Assembly (NCBI RefSeq): GCF_001632365.1
Contig: NW_024468568.1
Span: forward strand, 127,654-191,653
DNA: 64,000 nucleotides
Source: Laetiporus sulphureus 93-53
Taxonomy: Eukaryota; Basidiomycota; Agaricomycetes; Polyporales; Laetiporaceae
Reading direction: 5' to 3'
Shown: in pieces, positions 35,175 through 45,652 of the stretch
Position numbering within the stretch: the first letter of the stretch is position 1
How the letters are laid out: each line of letters starts with the position of its first letter
Program-made: the position numbers and the translations under genes
Notes under the pieces: generated by a model
What the model was told of the DNA's origin: nothing
Database searches by the model: none
What the model saw: only the letters and a program-made list of their open reading frames with translations

Positions 35175-36712
35175 GCCAAATAAATGTTATAAGAGCTCAT
35201 TTTAAAGCCTATTATCATGGCTTTACAATGCAATTTTGTTTATATTTTTAGCATTATGTGGATCTTATGATATTGGATACTCTTTGAGGGCCACTCTTAT
35301 CAACAGTTTTGTGGCGCACACACAAGTTCTCAGAATATTGTGATTCTTGATGTGTTGACAGGGTTCCTTGTGGGAATATTGATTGAATGATCATGTTTCA
35401 ACATGAACAATGTAGAAACAGCCATACACAACTCTTCACACTCAACCAACATCATGCCAAAAGCCGTTGCTACTGAAACTGTCAACCATGTGATCACTTT
35501 GCTTCAGAATGGCAAATCTCTTCAAGAAATTGAAGCTTTGACTGGGCTACACTATTCTACCATCAGTAAACTGCACTCCACACACTGCCCCACCATTCCT
35601 AAGGCCAAAGAAGGGTGTCCTTCCCTTCTTACTACTGCCAATCTTCGCTATGCTACTCGACTCATTGGGACTGGCAAGGCTACCACATCTCCTGCTGTGG
35701 CCAGAGCTCTTGCAGACATTACTGGGAGAGTTGTCAATGCAGAGACAGTGCGAAGAGGGTTGAAGAAGGCAGGAATGAAGGCTGTAGTGAAGTGAAAAAG
35801 GCCGTTACTCTCTGCTAGGCATCGGAAGGAGAGGATGGACTTTGCTTTGGCTCACCAGTATTGGACTGTAGAGGACTGGAGAAGGGTGGTATGGTCAGAT
35901 GAGACAAAGATTAACAGGATGGGGTCAGATGGAAGGAAATGAGTGTGGAAGAAGCCAGGGGAGAGCCTCAGTGATAGGTTGATGAAAGGGAATCAGAAGT
36001 TTGGAGGTGGATCCTTGATGATGTGAGGCTGTATGGGCTGGGATGGTGTGAATATGCCTGCAATATTGATGGCAGGATGGATGCAGACCTTTATGTCAGC
36101 ATTCTGGAGGATGAGCTGCAGAATAGCCTGGAGGATTGAGGCAAAACTGTGGAGGATGTGGTGTTCCAGCAAGACAATGACCCCAAGCACACCAGCAAGA
36201 AGGCCAAGGATTGGTTCAAAGACCATGATTTCAACACCATGCTATGGCCCTCTCAATCCCCAGATCTCAATCCCATAGAGAATTTGTGGGGTCACCTAAA
36301 AAGAAGCTTGCAGACTATCAGGAGCCACCAAAGGGAATTACTGAGTTGTGGGAAAGGGTAGAGAAGGAATGGGAGGCTATTGGGAAGGAAGTGTGTCAGA
36401 ATCTGATTGAAAGTATGCCAAGGAGGGTGGATGCAGTTGTGAAGGCAAAGGGAGGCTATACCAAGTACTGAAAGTATGAGTTTTGTAGAACCTGAATATG
36501 TGCCACAAAACTGTTGATAAGAGTGGCCCTCAAAGAGTATCAGATATCTTGAGATCCACATATGTTAAAAATATAAACAAAGCTGCATTGGAAAGCCATA
36601 ATAATAAGCTTTCAAATGAGCTCTTATAACATTTATTTGGCCCAGTGGTTGAGGAGATATTTACCATACAAGTCGAAGTAAGCAATCTTATCAACAGTTT
36701 TGTGGGTCACTG
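35175..36712 (+). mobile_element. Tc1/mariner element, decayed, left end in gap
   Basis: Terminal repeats of about 145 bp are inverted copies of each other: 35175-35322 on the left and about 36500-36641 on the right, with scattered differences. The right end continues to ..GTGGGTCACTG at 36712 followed by TA (36713-36714), as expected for a Tc1-type element inserted at TA. Within the right end, GCCACAAAACTGTTGATAAG (36502-36521) is inverted against CTTATCAACAGTTTTGTGGG (36687-36706), making the end itself palindromic. The transposase between the repeats is broken by stops and frameshifts. Confidence 0.88.
35403..36471 (+). pseudogene. Tc1-like transposase, multiple stops and frameshift
   Basis: The N-terminal DNA-binding region (helix-turn-helix: SLQEIEALTGLHYSTISKLH) runs from 35403 to a TGA at about 35793. 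The frame resumes with YWTVEDWRRVVWSDETKINR, holding the first catalytic Asp, and continues through further TGA codons to [20 protein letters not shown] (second Asp) and [12 protein letters not shown] (Glu, 34-residue spacing). A frame change near 36300 leads to the end GYTKY at 36471. Compared with the second copy in this window, three of the stops replace Trp (TGG to TGA), at the positions after DGRK, LMM and SLED. The catalytic triad itself is readable, but the gene is dead. Confidence 0.9.
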
Positions 36713-36714
36713 TA

Positions 36715-37165
36715 TACAGGATGGGAACCCAGACATTCTAACTAAGGTGAGATCCACTGTGTATATTGGATACTTATGTGGCAGTATTATGAAGTTGATG
36801 CTTGAAATGCCACCCATCTTTATAGCTATCACTCACAAGCTTTGACAATAGCAGAATTGTGTCAGATTTTCACAACCCACTATACATCAAGACAGTGGCT
36901 CTGAACAACATAATTTGATGTAGGAAAAAAGGTATCATGCTCATGCATACCTACTTTGCCATAGACAGAGGAGAAACTCTTACACCACTCATCAAAATCA
37001 AACACATCACTGAACTTCGATCATATTGCTTTCAGATCATGAATTATAAATTTTATCAACTGGCAAAAGTGAGGAATGTGCTCCTGTATGTCATGAATTT
37101 GCTTATGACACTTGACACAGAGGTGATTGCATTCTTTTTAAAATGTTGACAAGGGAAGAAGTTCT
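36715..37165. other. AT-rich flank, no gene
   Basis: Only short frames of at most 70 codons without motifs are present. It probably belongs to older repeats. Confidence 0.35.
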
Positions 37166-37418
37166 TGAAATCTCACAGTCTAAGCACAGCGAAGATGAGT
37201 TCAGTGTCCAGGGACCTTGTTAGAGCCATTTAGATGTAGTCAAACTATCAAGATATGTACAACTCAAGGTCTGCTATTTATTAACTATTGCTGCCCTCAG
37301 ATCCTATTGTACGACCTATCTGTTGCTAGGGTACGTTGCTCTGATCATTTGACTGGCCACTTCTCCCCGTTTGTAACAAGAGCGTACCTGAGTGCCACAC
37401 GCACTCCTTTTTTCAACA
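37166..37418 (-). repeat. Copia-like LTR, copy 1
   Basis: On the minus strand the repeat begins TGTTGAAAAAAGGAGTGCG and matches 51070-51326 along its length with many transitions. A purine-rich GATTGAGGGAGCA immediately precedes the TGTTG end (minus sense) and resembles a polypurine tract, so this would be the 3' LTR. The exact left limit is uncertain. Confidence 0.7.
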
Positions 37419-37446
37419 TGCTCCCTCAATCGCTGATGTCAAGCTG

Positions 37447-37840
37447 TCAGAATAGGTGAATGTGGTCGTCGATATATGCCACCTTGACCTTTGCACCCTT
37501 ATCATCTGGCTTCCCTTTTTCATCATCTGAGTCATCCTTGTCATGATCTGACTTGGTCAGGCAGTCCTTCCATATGTGCCTTATTTCTCTGCACTTGAAG
37601 CACTTATGCTTCTTGCCCCCTGTAGCTGCCTTCCACTTCTCTTTCTCAGCCTTAGCCATTATGGCCACCACATCCCGGTCATCCTCTGTATCCTTCTAGT
37701 GGATCTTCTCATTCAGAAGTCTTGCTGTGATGTTTGTAACAGTGAGTTGTTCAGCTGGGATCGAGTCAAGCATGACTATGAGCTAGTCATAGTGTTCTCT
37801 GAGGCCCATGGTGAGTCCCAACGTTATATCCTCTTCTTCT
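37447..37840 (-). pseudogene. Copia-like gag, C-terminal half
   Basis: The minus frame carries LTMGLREHYD followed by a stop, ELTVTNITARLLNEKIH-like text, then MAKAEKEKW and a zinc knuckle CFKCREIRHIWKDC (C-x2-C-x4-H-x4-C), ending in an acidic tail. This is the UBN2/copia gag family. Two in-frame TAG codons interrupt it. The N-terminal half lies at 50537-50986, on the other side of the gypsy insertion, because the two halves share the duplicated ACTTT. Confidence 0.8.
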
Positions 37841-37845
37841 ACTTT

Positions 37846-39148
37846 TGTTATGAAGTGTTCCCTAGAGAACCTTCCTAACCACGTGCCCTTACAGCATGTG
37901 CTAGCTTCCCCAGTGAATGTTATAGTAGGGTCCAACCCTAGGAGTGTGCAGCAGTGAGGTTTGGTCACTCTGCTCTTTGCTAGGTCGCTGAGAGGCTACT
38001 GCACGTTCACTCGCAGGTTACTAGGTTTGCCCTCTGATCTCTAGACAAGCGCATGAACTTGAATATCCCTTGAGAGTGAGTGCAGATCCCTGATCAGAAG
38101 TATCGAGAAAGCTTCTTGTCAAGAAGGGTTCTAGTAAAAGAACGAGTCTTAGAAACAAGGAGGAAGAGGTTGGTCTTCTCTCCATGATCTGTGCCCCTTA
38201 TATAGTCACAGACCTATAGTCTGAGGTACTAGTACAGGGAGTCCCGCTATTCTAAAGATAGATAAAATACCAGAGCTTCGCTGCTGCGAGCCAGTTAATT
38301 GGTGAGCTAAGAAAAGCGTAGGTGAAATAGAAAACCTAGAGCGAAGTCTGGATTGCAAATGCCAGAGTGAGTCTAATCGTGAGAACAAAAAACTGCTAAC
38401 TCACCGCAGACATGAAGCAATTTGCGCATGTGGCAAATGCTTAGCAAATGTCAACAGGTTTTTTTGCCTTTGTGATCTCAATTTGCTATGGTTCCTTCCC
38501 ACATTCCATATTATGTATTTGCATATAGTATGTTAGAGGCAGAAATTTAAAATCATATATTTTAAGAAATGACACCATTTTCAAACTCACCAAATATATT
38601 TAGAATTTGAGTGCTGTTGAATGTAATCATACATTTTTGAACTCCAAACCATCACATGTATAAAATATCCAGTAGCAGATGAAGGTGTCATTATGCCTAC
38701 ATTCTACTTCTCTACTGAAGTCATTCTAACCAAGATTACTAGAATGAAAGTCATTCACCGTAATTACACCTTCATCTGCTACTGGATATTTTATACATGT
38801 GATGGTTTGGAGTTCAAAAATGTACGATTACATTCAACAGTGCTCAAATTCTAAATGTGTTTGGTGAGTTTGAAAATGGTGTCATTTCTTAAAATATATG
38901 GTTTTAAATTTCTGCCTCTAACATACTATATGCAAATACATAATATGAAATGTGGGAAGAAACCATAGCAAATTGAGATCACAAAGGCAAAAAACCTGTC
39001 GACATTTGCTAAGCATTTGTCACATGCACAAATCGCTTCATGTCTGCAGTGACTCTAGAATATGTCCACCAGACCTATGAACCATAAATAGTAAGTGTTA
39101 CGTGCAACGTAAACTGTCACGTGACCATGAAGCGCTGAAACCGTAACA
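37846..39148 (-). repeat. Gypsy 3' LTR (interrupted by foldback element)
   Basis: The repeat runs TGTTATGAAGTG..CCGTAACA on the plus strand and is split by a 650-bp insertion, leaving about 650 bp of LTR. A TATA box (minus CTATATAAGGGGC, plus 38193-38205) lies 33 nt before the sequence AACCTCTTCCT (minus; plus 38161-38171), the likely transcript start. It is preceded (minus sense) by the polypurine tract at 39149-39163. Confidence 0.92.
38402..39051. mobile_element. Foldback MITE, CACTA-like ends
   Basis: Two arms of about 290 bp (38402-38692 and 38765-39051) are near-perfect reverse complements around a loop of about 70 bp. The right end reads GCAGTG, so its complement starts CACTGCAGACATGAAGC; the left end starts CACCGCAGACATGAAGC. 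ACT is duplicated at 38399-38401 and 39052-39054. CACTR termini with a 3-bp duplication fit the CACTA superfamily. No ORF is present. It sits inside the gypsy 3' LTR, which is continuous without it in the other LTR copies. Confidence 0.88.
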
Positions 39149-39163
39149 CAAGCTCCCCCTTCC
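39149..39163 (-). promoter_or_regulatory. Polypurine tract of the gypsy element
   Basis: On the minus strand GGAAGGGGGAGCTTG directly abuts the LTR start TGTTACGG. This is the expected plus-strand primer. The same tract abuts the LTR at 61114-61128, which sets the orientation of both copies. Confidence 0.85.
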
Positions 39164-39228
39164 AACTGGCAAGACCCTTGATGACCACTCACCAAACTAA
39201 TCCATCAATGTCCCTCTCGGACACCCAC

Positions 39229-41082
39229 TCAGCTATAGACTAGAATGGTGGTGTGATGTACGACCTCCCAATCATCGAGATCCTCCTGGTGATGAGGATG
39301 GAAACCAGTAGGTGCCCAGTGCGAGATGGATCTGTCTTCATAGCGAACTGCCTCCAGTTCATCCACCCCATCGGTGAGCCATCTAGGACACTCGATCATG
39401 GTGATGAGGGGTTGGAAGATGACCGGCATCAACTCATGAGGTGTCTTGACATCTCTGTAGGTAACTTGATTGAAGAACGTCCTGAATAGTTCGATCTCGT
39501 AGTGTTCGACGCCTTCTTCCTTGTCCACGAAACGAATGCTGATGACGCATATCTGGTTAGGTGTTGAATGCCAATTGTGCATTTCTGGAAGGGGTGGTGA
39601 AAGAGCAAGGCAACTCACGGACTGAAGACACGGTGAGGTGAGTCTTCCGAGTAGAGGTGCCATGCGATCTTCAGGTTGTCCCAAGTGAAGACGAAGGTGT
39701 GGAAGGTGATGAAGTCACCTGTGCCCGTATGATGGACATAAAGACGATGGTTATTGCATTCCATCAGGAATGTTAGTGGTGTTGCGATGAAGACATTGTA
39801 GGGTGATGCCATGTCTGGGGCGATGAATGACACTTGTCCTTCCGCAGGGTTGCTCGAAGACTTGACCGTTCAAGTGTACCTTGTCTGCTTCTTGATGATG
39901 TCAGCCGGTGAAGGTTGCGATCCATCCTCAGATGGGTCAATGTAATTGTAGGTGGTGCCATCATGGTGGGGGTAGCCGGGTTGTTCATCATTGGCATTCT
40001 CTGCCTGTTCATCGTCTTCACCCCAAGCTCTTCCTGTCGTCCAACGACCTGTCTCGTCTTCATTGTTTCCTCAGCATGCACTTCTCTATGAGTCAGCCAG
40101 TGCTTCATCACTGAGGTTGGTCAGAGGTGAGAGTTCATCTCTGTCACTGTTGAGGAGTGGTCCCAGCTCTGAGGTACTGCAAGTGACGGTGGTGCTTACG
40201 TGAATGTTAAGCGACATTGGTGGAGGTGGTAGAGCGGGGCAATTCTCTTTGCTCCAAGGGTAGATTTCCTCATAGAGTTTCCACTCGAGTAGGAGGAGGT
40301 GATGGTCCAGTAGAGGGAAAGGAGGACTGCTACTTATACCTTCGAGCAGTCATTCCTCTTCTTTGTACCAGTCCGTGATATGAATATTCGCCATCCCCAT
40401 ACGTTCTTCTGCTGGAATTGTCATTGTTCTTGGTACAGTACCATGTACAACACTGAATGCATCCAGAGTGAATGAGAGCGCTGCCGGTAAGATATCAAAG
40501 TGTAGCAGATGATCTAGAGCATATGATGGTGGGAGGATTCCCACTGAAAGGCCAGCGTAAATGGCTGTTAGGATAGTCTGACGTCAATCTGGCCCTAACT
40601 GGGGCAGGTGGAGTTCCTCTGTTAGGTACATTGGGTAATTCATTCGCATGAACGTCTCCCATGTTCCGTCTAGGTCGATATCGATGTTGTCCTCTAGTGT
40701 GATCTTCAGTCTGTCCATTTGGAATGGAAACAGATACAGAATTCTGATTAGCCCGCTGAAATGAGGGGTTAGATATGGCTGTCGTCACGTTGATCTGAAG
40801 TCATCCAGGAGGTGGACTTCGTGGACGTCATCCGCTCTCTGGATAAGATGGTCCATCATGGTTTGGATGGGTCATGTTGAATTCGACGTTGGTATGGTCG
40901 AAGTTGGCAAGATTCTCGATGGCAAATCCAGCTCCTCTGATAGCGAGATAGACTCCGAGCTGTTGGAAGACCTGATAGTGATGATTGTGAGAGGAATGCG
41001 ATTCGACATCTTCGAGAACTTCGATGATATGGGTGAGAGTGGTGATAGCAGATTCGAGATATTCAAGGTGTTGCACAGGCAT
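39229..41082 (-). CDS. Extra gypsy ORFs downstream of the chromodomain
   Basis: Between the chromodomain stop (41097) and the polypurine tract lie about 1.9 kb of minus-strand frames. The first (41082-40828) starts MPVQHLEYLESAITTLTHII only 14 nt after the chromodomain stop and includes VFQQLGVYLAIRGAGFAIE. A Pro/Arg-rich section follows (40788-40495). The last part has two frames: one with APDMASPYNVFIATPLTFL and HHTGTGDFITFHTF (39833-39615), and one with VEHYEIELFRTF and LTDGVDELEAV (to 39229). They are interrupted by stops and at least one intron-like or frameshift break. No known domain is recognised. The last part is conserved in the copy at 61170-61940. A role in the element, or capture of a host gene, are both possible. 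Confidence 0.6.
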
Positions 41083-41096
41083 TTGGGATTGAGGAT

Positions 41097-41363
41097 TCAG
41101 GCCAAGTTGTGCTCCCTTTTATACTCGTCCAGCAGCTCACTTGCATTGTCCATTTCCATCTCCTTTACCCACGACCTTTCACTGAGTGGATATCCAGCCC
41201 ATTTTATCAGATATTTGTTCTTGCTGCGCCGTAGTCGGTGTCCAATTATGGATTCAATTTCAAATTCTTCTTCTCCTTCGATAAGATCTGGAGGCAGTGT
41301 TGAATAACTATCCCCATGTGTGATGATCTGCCAATACAGTGTAAGAAGCGCAGCATGGAACAC
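41097..41363 (-). CDS. Chromodomain of gypsy pol
   Basis: The minus frame reads EEEFEIESIIGHRLRRSKNK then YLIKWAGYPLSERSWV and ends YKREHNLA at 41097. The aromatic residues of the chromodomain cage are partly seen (Phe in the first strand, Trp in IKWAGY, Trp in RSWV). In chromoviruses this domain steers integration to marked chromatin. It follows the integrase in a shifted frame here, so it is no longer fused to it. It is part of the dead element. Confidence 0.88.
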   Translation of the reverse strand: MFHAALLTLYWQIITHGDSYSTLPPDLIEGEEEFEIESIIGHRLRRSKNKYLIKWAGYPLSERSWVKEMEMDNASELLDEYKREHNLA

Positions 41364-42478
41364 CAGATGGATCTTTCATGTCGCAGGAAGGTCTGACTTG
41401 AATGAGAGAGTCCCAGAACCTCCTTGATCCTGAATGGTCCTTCTCGCTTCGGCACTAGCTTGTTCGATTTGTAAGGTCTTTTCAAATTGGTAGCTTCCAG
41501 CCAGACCTTATCTTCTTTCTTGAAAGTCGGCAATCCTGCTTGGAGCCTTGCTGATACGTGGGCTTTTGCCTTAACAATTCCTGCTGCGGCCTCCTTGTGG
41601 AATGTGCTGAGAAGTTTGAGTCGCATGTCAATGTCAGGGATTTCTTCCTGTGGAAAGAGTTCTGGCATTTCCCATGGTTTGTATCCAGACCAGATTTCGA
41701 AGGGTGACTTCTTTGTGACTGAATGGATATGAAGGTTGTGCACGAATTCTGCTTCTGATAGGAGCTTGTTCCATTGTTGCAGTTGTTCGACACAATACAT
41801 TCGGAGATATGTTTCCAACTCTTGATTCATTCACTCTGTTTCACTGTCCGTTTGTGGATGGTAGGCTGTGCTCATGGCTGACTTGATCTTGAGAGCTTTG
41901 CACAATGCCTGAAATACTTTAGATGCAAATTGCATTCCATGATCGGATATAATCTTGTCGGGTAGCCCAAAGTGTTTCCAAACTTGATGTGTGAATAGCT
42001 CAGCTGTCTCCGCAGCAGTGATCGTCTTTTTGCATGAACATAGAATTACCCCCTTACTAAGCCCATGGTCTACCATGACCATTATTGAATCGAAGCCTTC
42101 ACTTTCCGGTAGATCTGTAATAAAATTCATGCTAACTTGCTTGAAAGGTAGCGCATTGGGTGAAAAACCGATGAGCTGTAGTGGAATTTTGGGACGATTG
42201 CATACAGCTTTGAATTGCTGACAAATTGTGCAGCCATTGACATAGCTTTGCACAAAGCGATACATTCCCGGCCACCAGAAGTTTTTTCTGATCAATTGAT
42301 GCATAACCCAGATTCCTGGGTGACCATGTGGTGTGGCTTCGTGGTACCTACGCACGATTTCCTGTTTAAGGGTATCATCGTTGGGAACGTACACTTGATT
42401 ATGAATGGTGATTAAGCCATTATCAGAATCCTTGATGTCATCCTTAGTCATTCTTCTGGAAACTGGCAGTTCCTCCAT
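41360..42478 (-). pseudogene. Gypsy integrase, split by a stop
   Basis: The zinc-binding part has RRYHEATPHGHPG and CTICQQ (HHCC). The core carries Asp in SMNFITDLPES, Asp in IISDHGMQFAS and Glu in the HPQTDSETE stretch. Directly after this a TGA at about 41831-41833 stops the frame, which resumes as MNQELETYLRMYC (a CGA or AGA to TGA change is likely). The C-terminal part has FKKEDKVWLEATNLK and PKREGPFRIKEVLG, the GPY/F module, before a frameshift near 41400 into the chromodomain. Confidence 0.9.
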
Positions 42479-42639
42479 TAGGCTGTCCTGGTATGCCAGT
42501 ACTGCAGGATCTTTCTTTAGTGCTTGTCAGATTTGTTCCGCCATATCTGTATCGATAGCACCAATGAATAGATCGTCTGGTAGGAGAATCGCAGGAAACT
42601 TGTTGTCTTGATGATTATCCAATTCAGAGAGGCGTGAGA

Positions 42640-44540
42640 GCGCATCCGCTTAAACCATTTGTCGTCCAGTAGTGTGAACGATCTTGTAGTTAAACATAGA
42701 TAAGAAGAGTTGCCATCTTTGCTGTCTTGGGTTCAAGTCCTGTGGTTGCCTAAAGTACGCCAGATTCTTGTGATCTGTGCATATGAGGAATGGCTCCTGT
42801 CACAAAGCACAAAGCACTTAACCCAATTAAGGGCAAGTCTGCTTGTGTGACCTGCACAAATGATCCACATAAAAAGGTTGCCCTAAGGCTAACCTGGAAA
42901 AGCCTGCCACAAGGGCTAGGCTGAGGACGCGCACAGTGACATACAACCAGCAATCAAGGCAAAGCCCCAATGCATGGCCTTGCACAAAAGGTGGAAGGGG
43001 GGAGCTGGCCTGCTGGCCGCATATAATAATTGAATGAATCTAAGGTCTTCCCTTAGATCCTCATGTGCTTATATACATGTAGTGGTGGACCCTGGGTACC
43101 CTAACTATGGTGTACTTACTGGGGTCCTGTCCTGTCTACATGTGAACATATTGCCAAAACCAGTAATGGTTCTGGACTTCGCTATAGCAACTATCTATAA
43201 AGGCTGTGAATACGCCAAGGTAATCCTACTTTACCCAATGAGATAATTGCCTGAAGGTAGTGCCACTATTTGAGTGGCTGAAGTGGTGCCACTTATTGAG
43301 TGGCCAATGGGGGTTCTGCCATAGCGCATATTCTAATGCTGGTGCAACTATTTGGCAGCCATGTAGTTGGTGCTGCTATTTGAGCAGCGAATTGGGTGCT
43401 TGCTAGCTTGATGGTCCAATGAGCACGGGTAAGCCTATTGTGGGCCAAAGAGTTCCATTCTGGGCAAGTGGCCTGGTGTCATGTGACCAATGCCTGATAA
43501 CTTCCAAATAGGGCAAGTGGCCAGTGTCACGTGACTGGGTGGCTGAATCATGGGTGCTTGGTGGTCATGTGGTAGACACAGTCATATCTGCGATGTATGT
43601 GGTGGTATTGTGCTGTTTGTCTAAGTATCCACTTTGTGAGATCAATATGAAGGTTGGCGTCTGAATAACCACTTGTGGTTGCCGAATGATAACTTTATTG
43701 GTGCAGAAAGAAAGGTGCTACTTAATACTGTGACAGCTCCTTTGTTCCGTCGAGATAGTGTCTCCATTCTTTGAGTGCATGGATGATTCCAAGAAGCTCT
43801 TTATCATAGATTTGATAATTCCGTTCAGGATCTGAGAGCGACTTGGAATAGTATGCGCATGCATGAAGATCTCCATTATCATCTTTCTGCATAAGGACTG
43901 TGCCCGTAGCAAAGTCTGATGCATCGGTCTCGATGACAAAGGGCTTGTTCTTGTCTGGCATGACCAGTATTGGTGCTTTGCTAAACTCATTCTTGATATG
44001 GTCAAAAGCGGCTTGTTCCTTGCTCATCCAATGGAACACATTTTCTCCCTTGGTCTTGGTTAGATCAATGAGGGGTCAAGCAATATCAGAATAGTTCCGA
44101 ATGAACTTTCGATAGAATCCTAGGAAGGTGCATACTCCTTTTACGCTAGTGGGGGCTTCCCACTTCAGGATTCCATTGACCTTTTCGGGATCCATCTGGA
44201 GTCGTTCTGGAAGGAGAACGATCCCTAGAAAATCAGTACGTGTAGTCTTAAACACACATTTTTCCAGCTTGAGGTAGAGGTCATTATCGACCATCTTTTT
44301 GATGACTCATTCAAGCTTCTTTTCCAACTCCTTCGATAGGTTGTAGACCTTTCCTCATCTAGGGACAAAATCCAGCTTGAAATCTATATTGTGATCGTAC
44401 GATCTGTGCAGTGGTAACCATTCAGATGCCTTTTCTTCGAAAATCTGCTTGTACTTGAGAAGGTATGATGGTATCGTTACTTTTTTCTCGGAGTTCTTCT
44501 TCTCCTCGAGTGCCTTCTTTTGTGCTAATTCTTGCACCTT
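42640..44540 (-). pseudogene. Gypsy RT/RNase H, palm deleted and LTR-interrupted
   Basis: The RT begins with IPSYLLKYKQIFEEKASEWL and HNIDFKLDFVPR, then after a stop jumps within about 25 codons to MVDNDLYLKLEKCVFK, which belongs to the segment just after the YxDD catalytic loop. Roughly 150 residues including both palm Asp are missing. The thumb (FLGIVLLPERLQMDPEKV, CTFLGFYRKFIRNYS) and RNase H start ([35 protein letters not shown]) are present. RNase H is cut at 43736 by a solo LTR and resumes at 42797 with PFLICTDHKNLAYF, ending TTGRQMV. Confidence 0.88.
42798..43735 (+). mobile_element. Solo LTR (TGTCAC..GTGACA), 938 bp
   Basis: The insertion starts TGTCACAAAGCACAAAGC and ends TTAATACTGTGACA, flanked by GCTCC at 42793-42797 and 43736-43740. 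It interrupts the gypsy RNase H codons. There is no internal coding sequence, so it is a recombined solo LTR. Strand is nominal. The same LTR family occurs at 63197-63616 and, inverted, from 63617 to the window end. Confidence 0.92.
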
Positions 44541-45028
44541 GTTTGATGCCTTCTAAAAGGTATCGCCTTCTTTCCACGTCCGGTGAAGGTCCTTCTCAGA
44601 AGTTGTCATTGGACATTGATCTGCTTCATGTCCAGGCTTTGTGCATTGATAACATAGTTATTTCTTGACTGATGTTTGACTCATTCGTCGCAGCGCAAGA
44701 TACTGCATCTTCCTTTCTCCAGCAGTCTTATGTTCCTTTTCTTCGAACGTGACTTCCTAGAGTATTCCCGTGTCCGGTTGATAGGCAAGATAGCTTCTTT
44801 TTCTCCGATTTCTTGATCTTCCAGATAAGGCACTCCTGCCAAGTATGCAAGCAAGAGGTCTGAGTCAACAGTTCCTGCTTCATTCGGGGTAGGATCGACT
44901 TCTTCATCAAGAATGGCTCAGAGTTTCTTTTTTGCTTGTCTTCGCTCTGTCTTGGATATTGGAAGATTTACGGCAGTTGGATGTTTAACTGGCTGTGGCT
45001 TTTTGTCTGGTTCTTCTTCAACATATTG

Positions 45029-45356
45029 TCATACCTTGACTTCGCCCATCTGCCAATTGATAATTGGGTTGTGATCATGCAACCAGGTATTGCCTATGAT
45101 CACATCTTCTTTTCCTAAATCGACAACCAGGAAGTCATCGTCCCATTCGTACTTTCCTGCACAAACAGTTTCTCTGAAATGTTCATTGGTGGCGTTGATG
45201 AGGCTTCCATCGATGCTACAAATCTTGACCTCCTTCTTAGCCTTTAGAAGGTGTAGTCCTTTTTCCTTTGCGAACACTTCATTGATGAACATTCCTTTGG
45301 CTCCTGAGTCGACTAGGGCTCTTGCTGGTACATTTTTTGTTTGGCAACCATCATAA
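45029..45356 (-). pseudogene. Gypsy aspartic protease
   Basis: The minus frame reads ARALVDSGAKGMFINEVFA, with the DSGA active site, and further VVDLGKEDVIIGNTWLHDHNP, with the ILG-like (IIGNTWL) hairpin typical of retropepsins. It lies between gag and the RT remnant. The polyprotein frame around it is broken. Confidence 0.85.
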
Positions 45357-45652
45357 TCTTGGAGGACGATATTGAGGTATATTTCGCTTCCTCATTTGAT
45401 ATTGCCCCTAATAGTTACTTCCTTTGGTATGCCTTCAGTTTCTGGGTGCCACGTTGTACCCACGTGGACCCATCTCCAAAACCCACCACATCCTTCTGGT
45501 GGTCAGGTCATGGAAACTGACGTGTGTACTCCTTTATGTCCAATTTGCATGCAAACTTGTTTGTGTTTTCGAGCCATTCAATTGTTATTTCATTGCTTTG
45601 AATCTCGGCTTTCAGAGTCATATTTTACGCTCTTGCTTCCTTTCTTCATGAG

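Noticed and set aside
34260..35251. Open frames of 270-316 codons through the first N run
   Set aside because: They consist of unknown bases read as X; not evidence of coding. The same applies to frames at 49679-50172.
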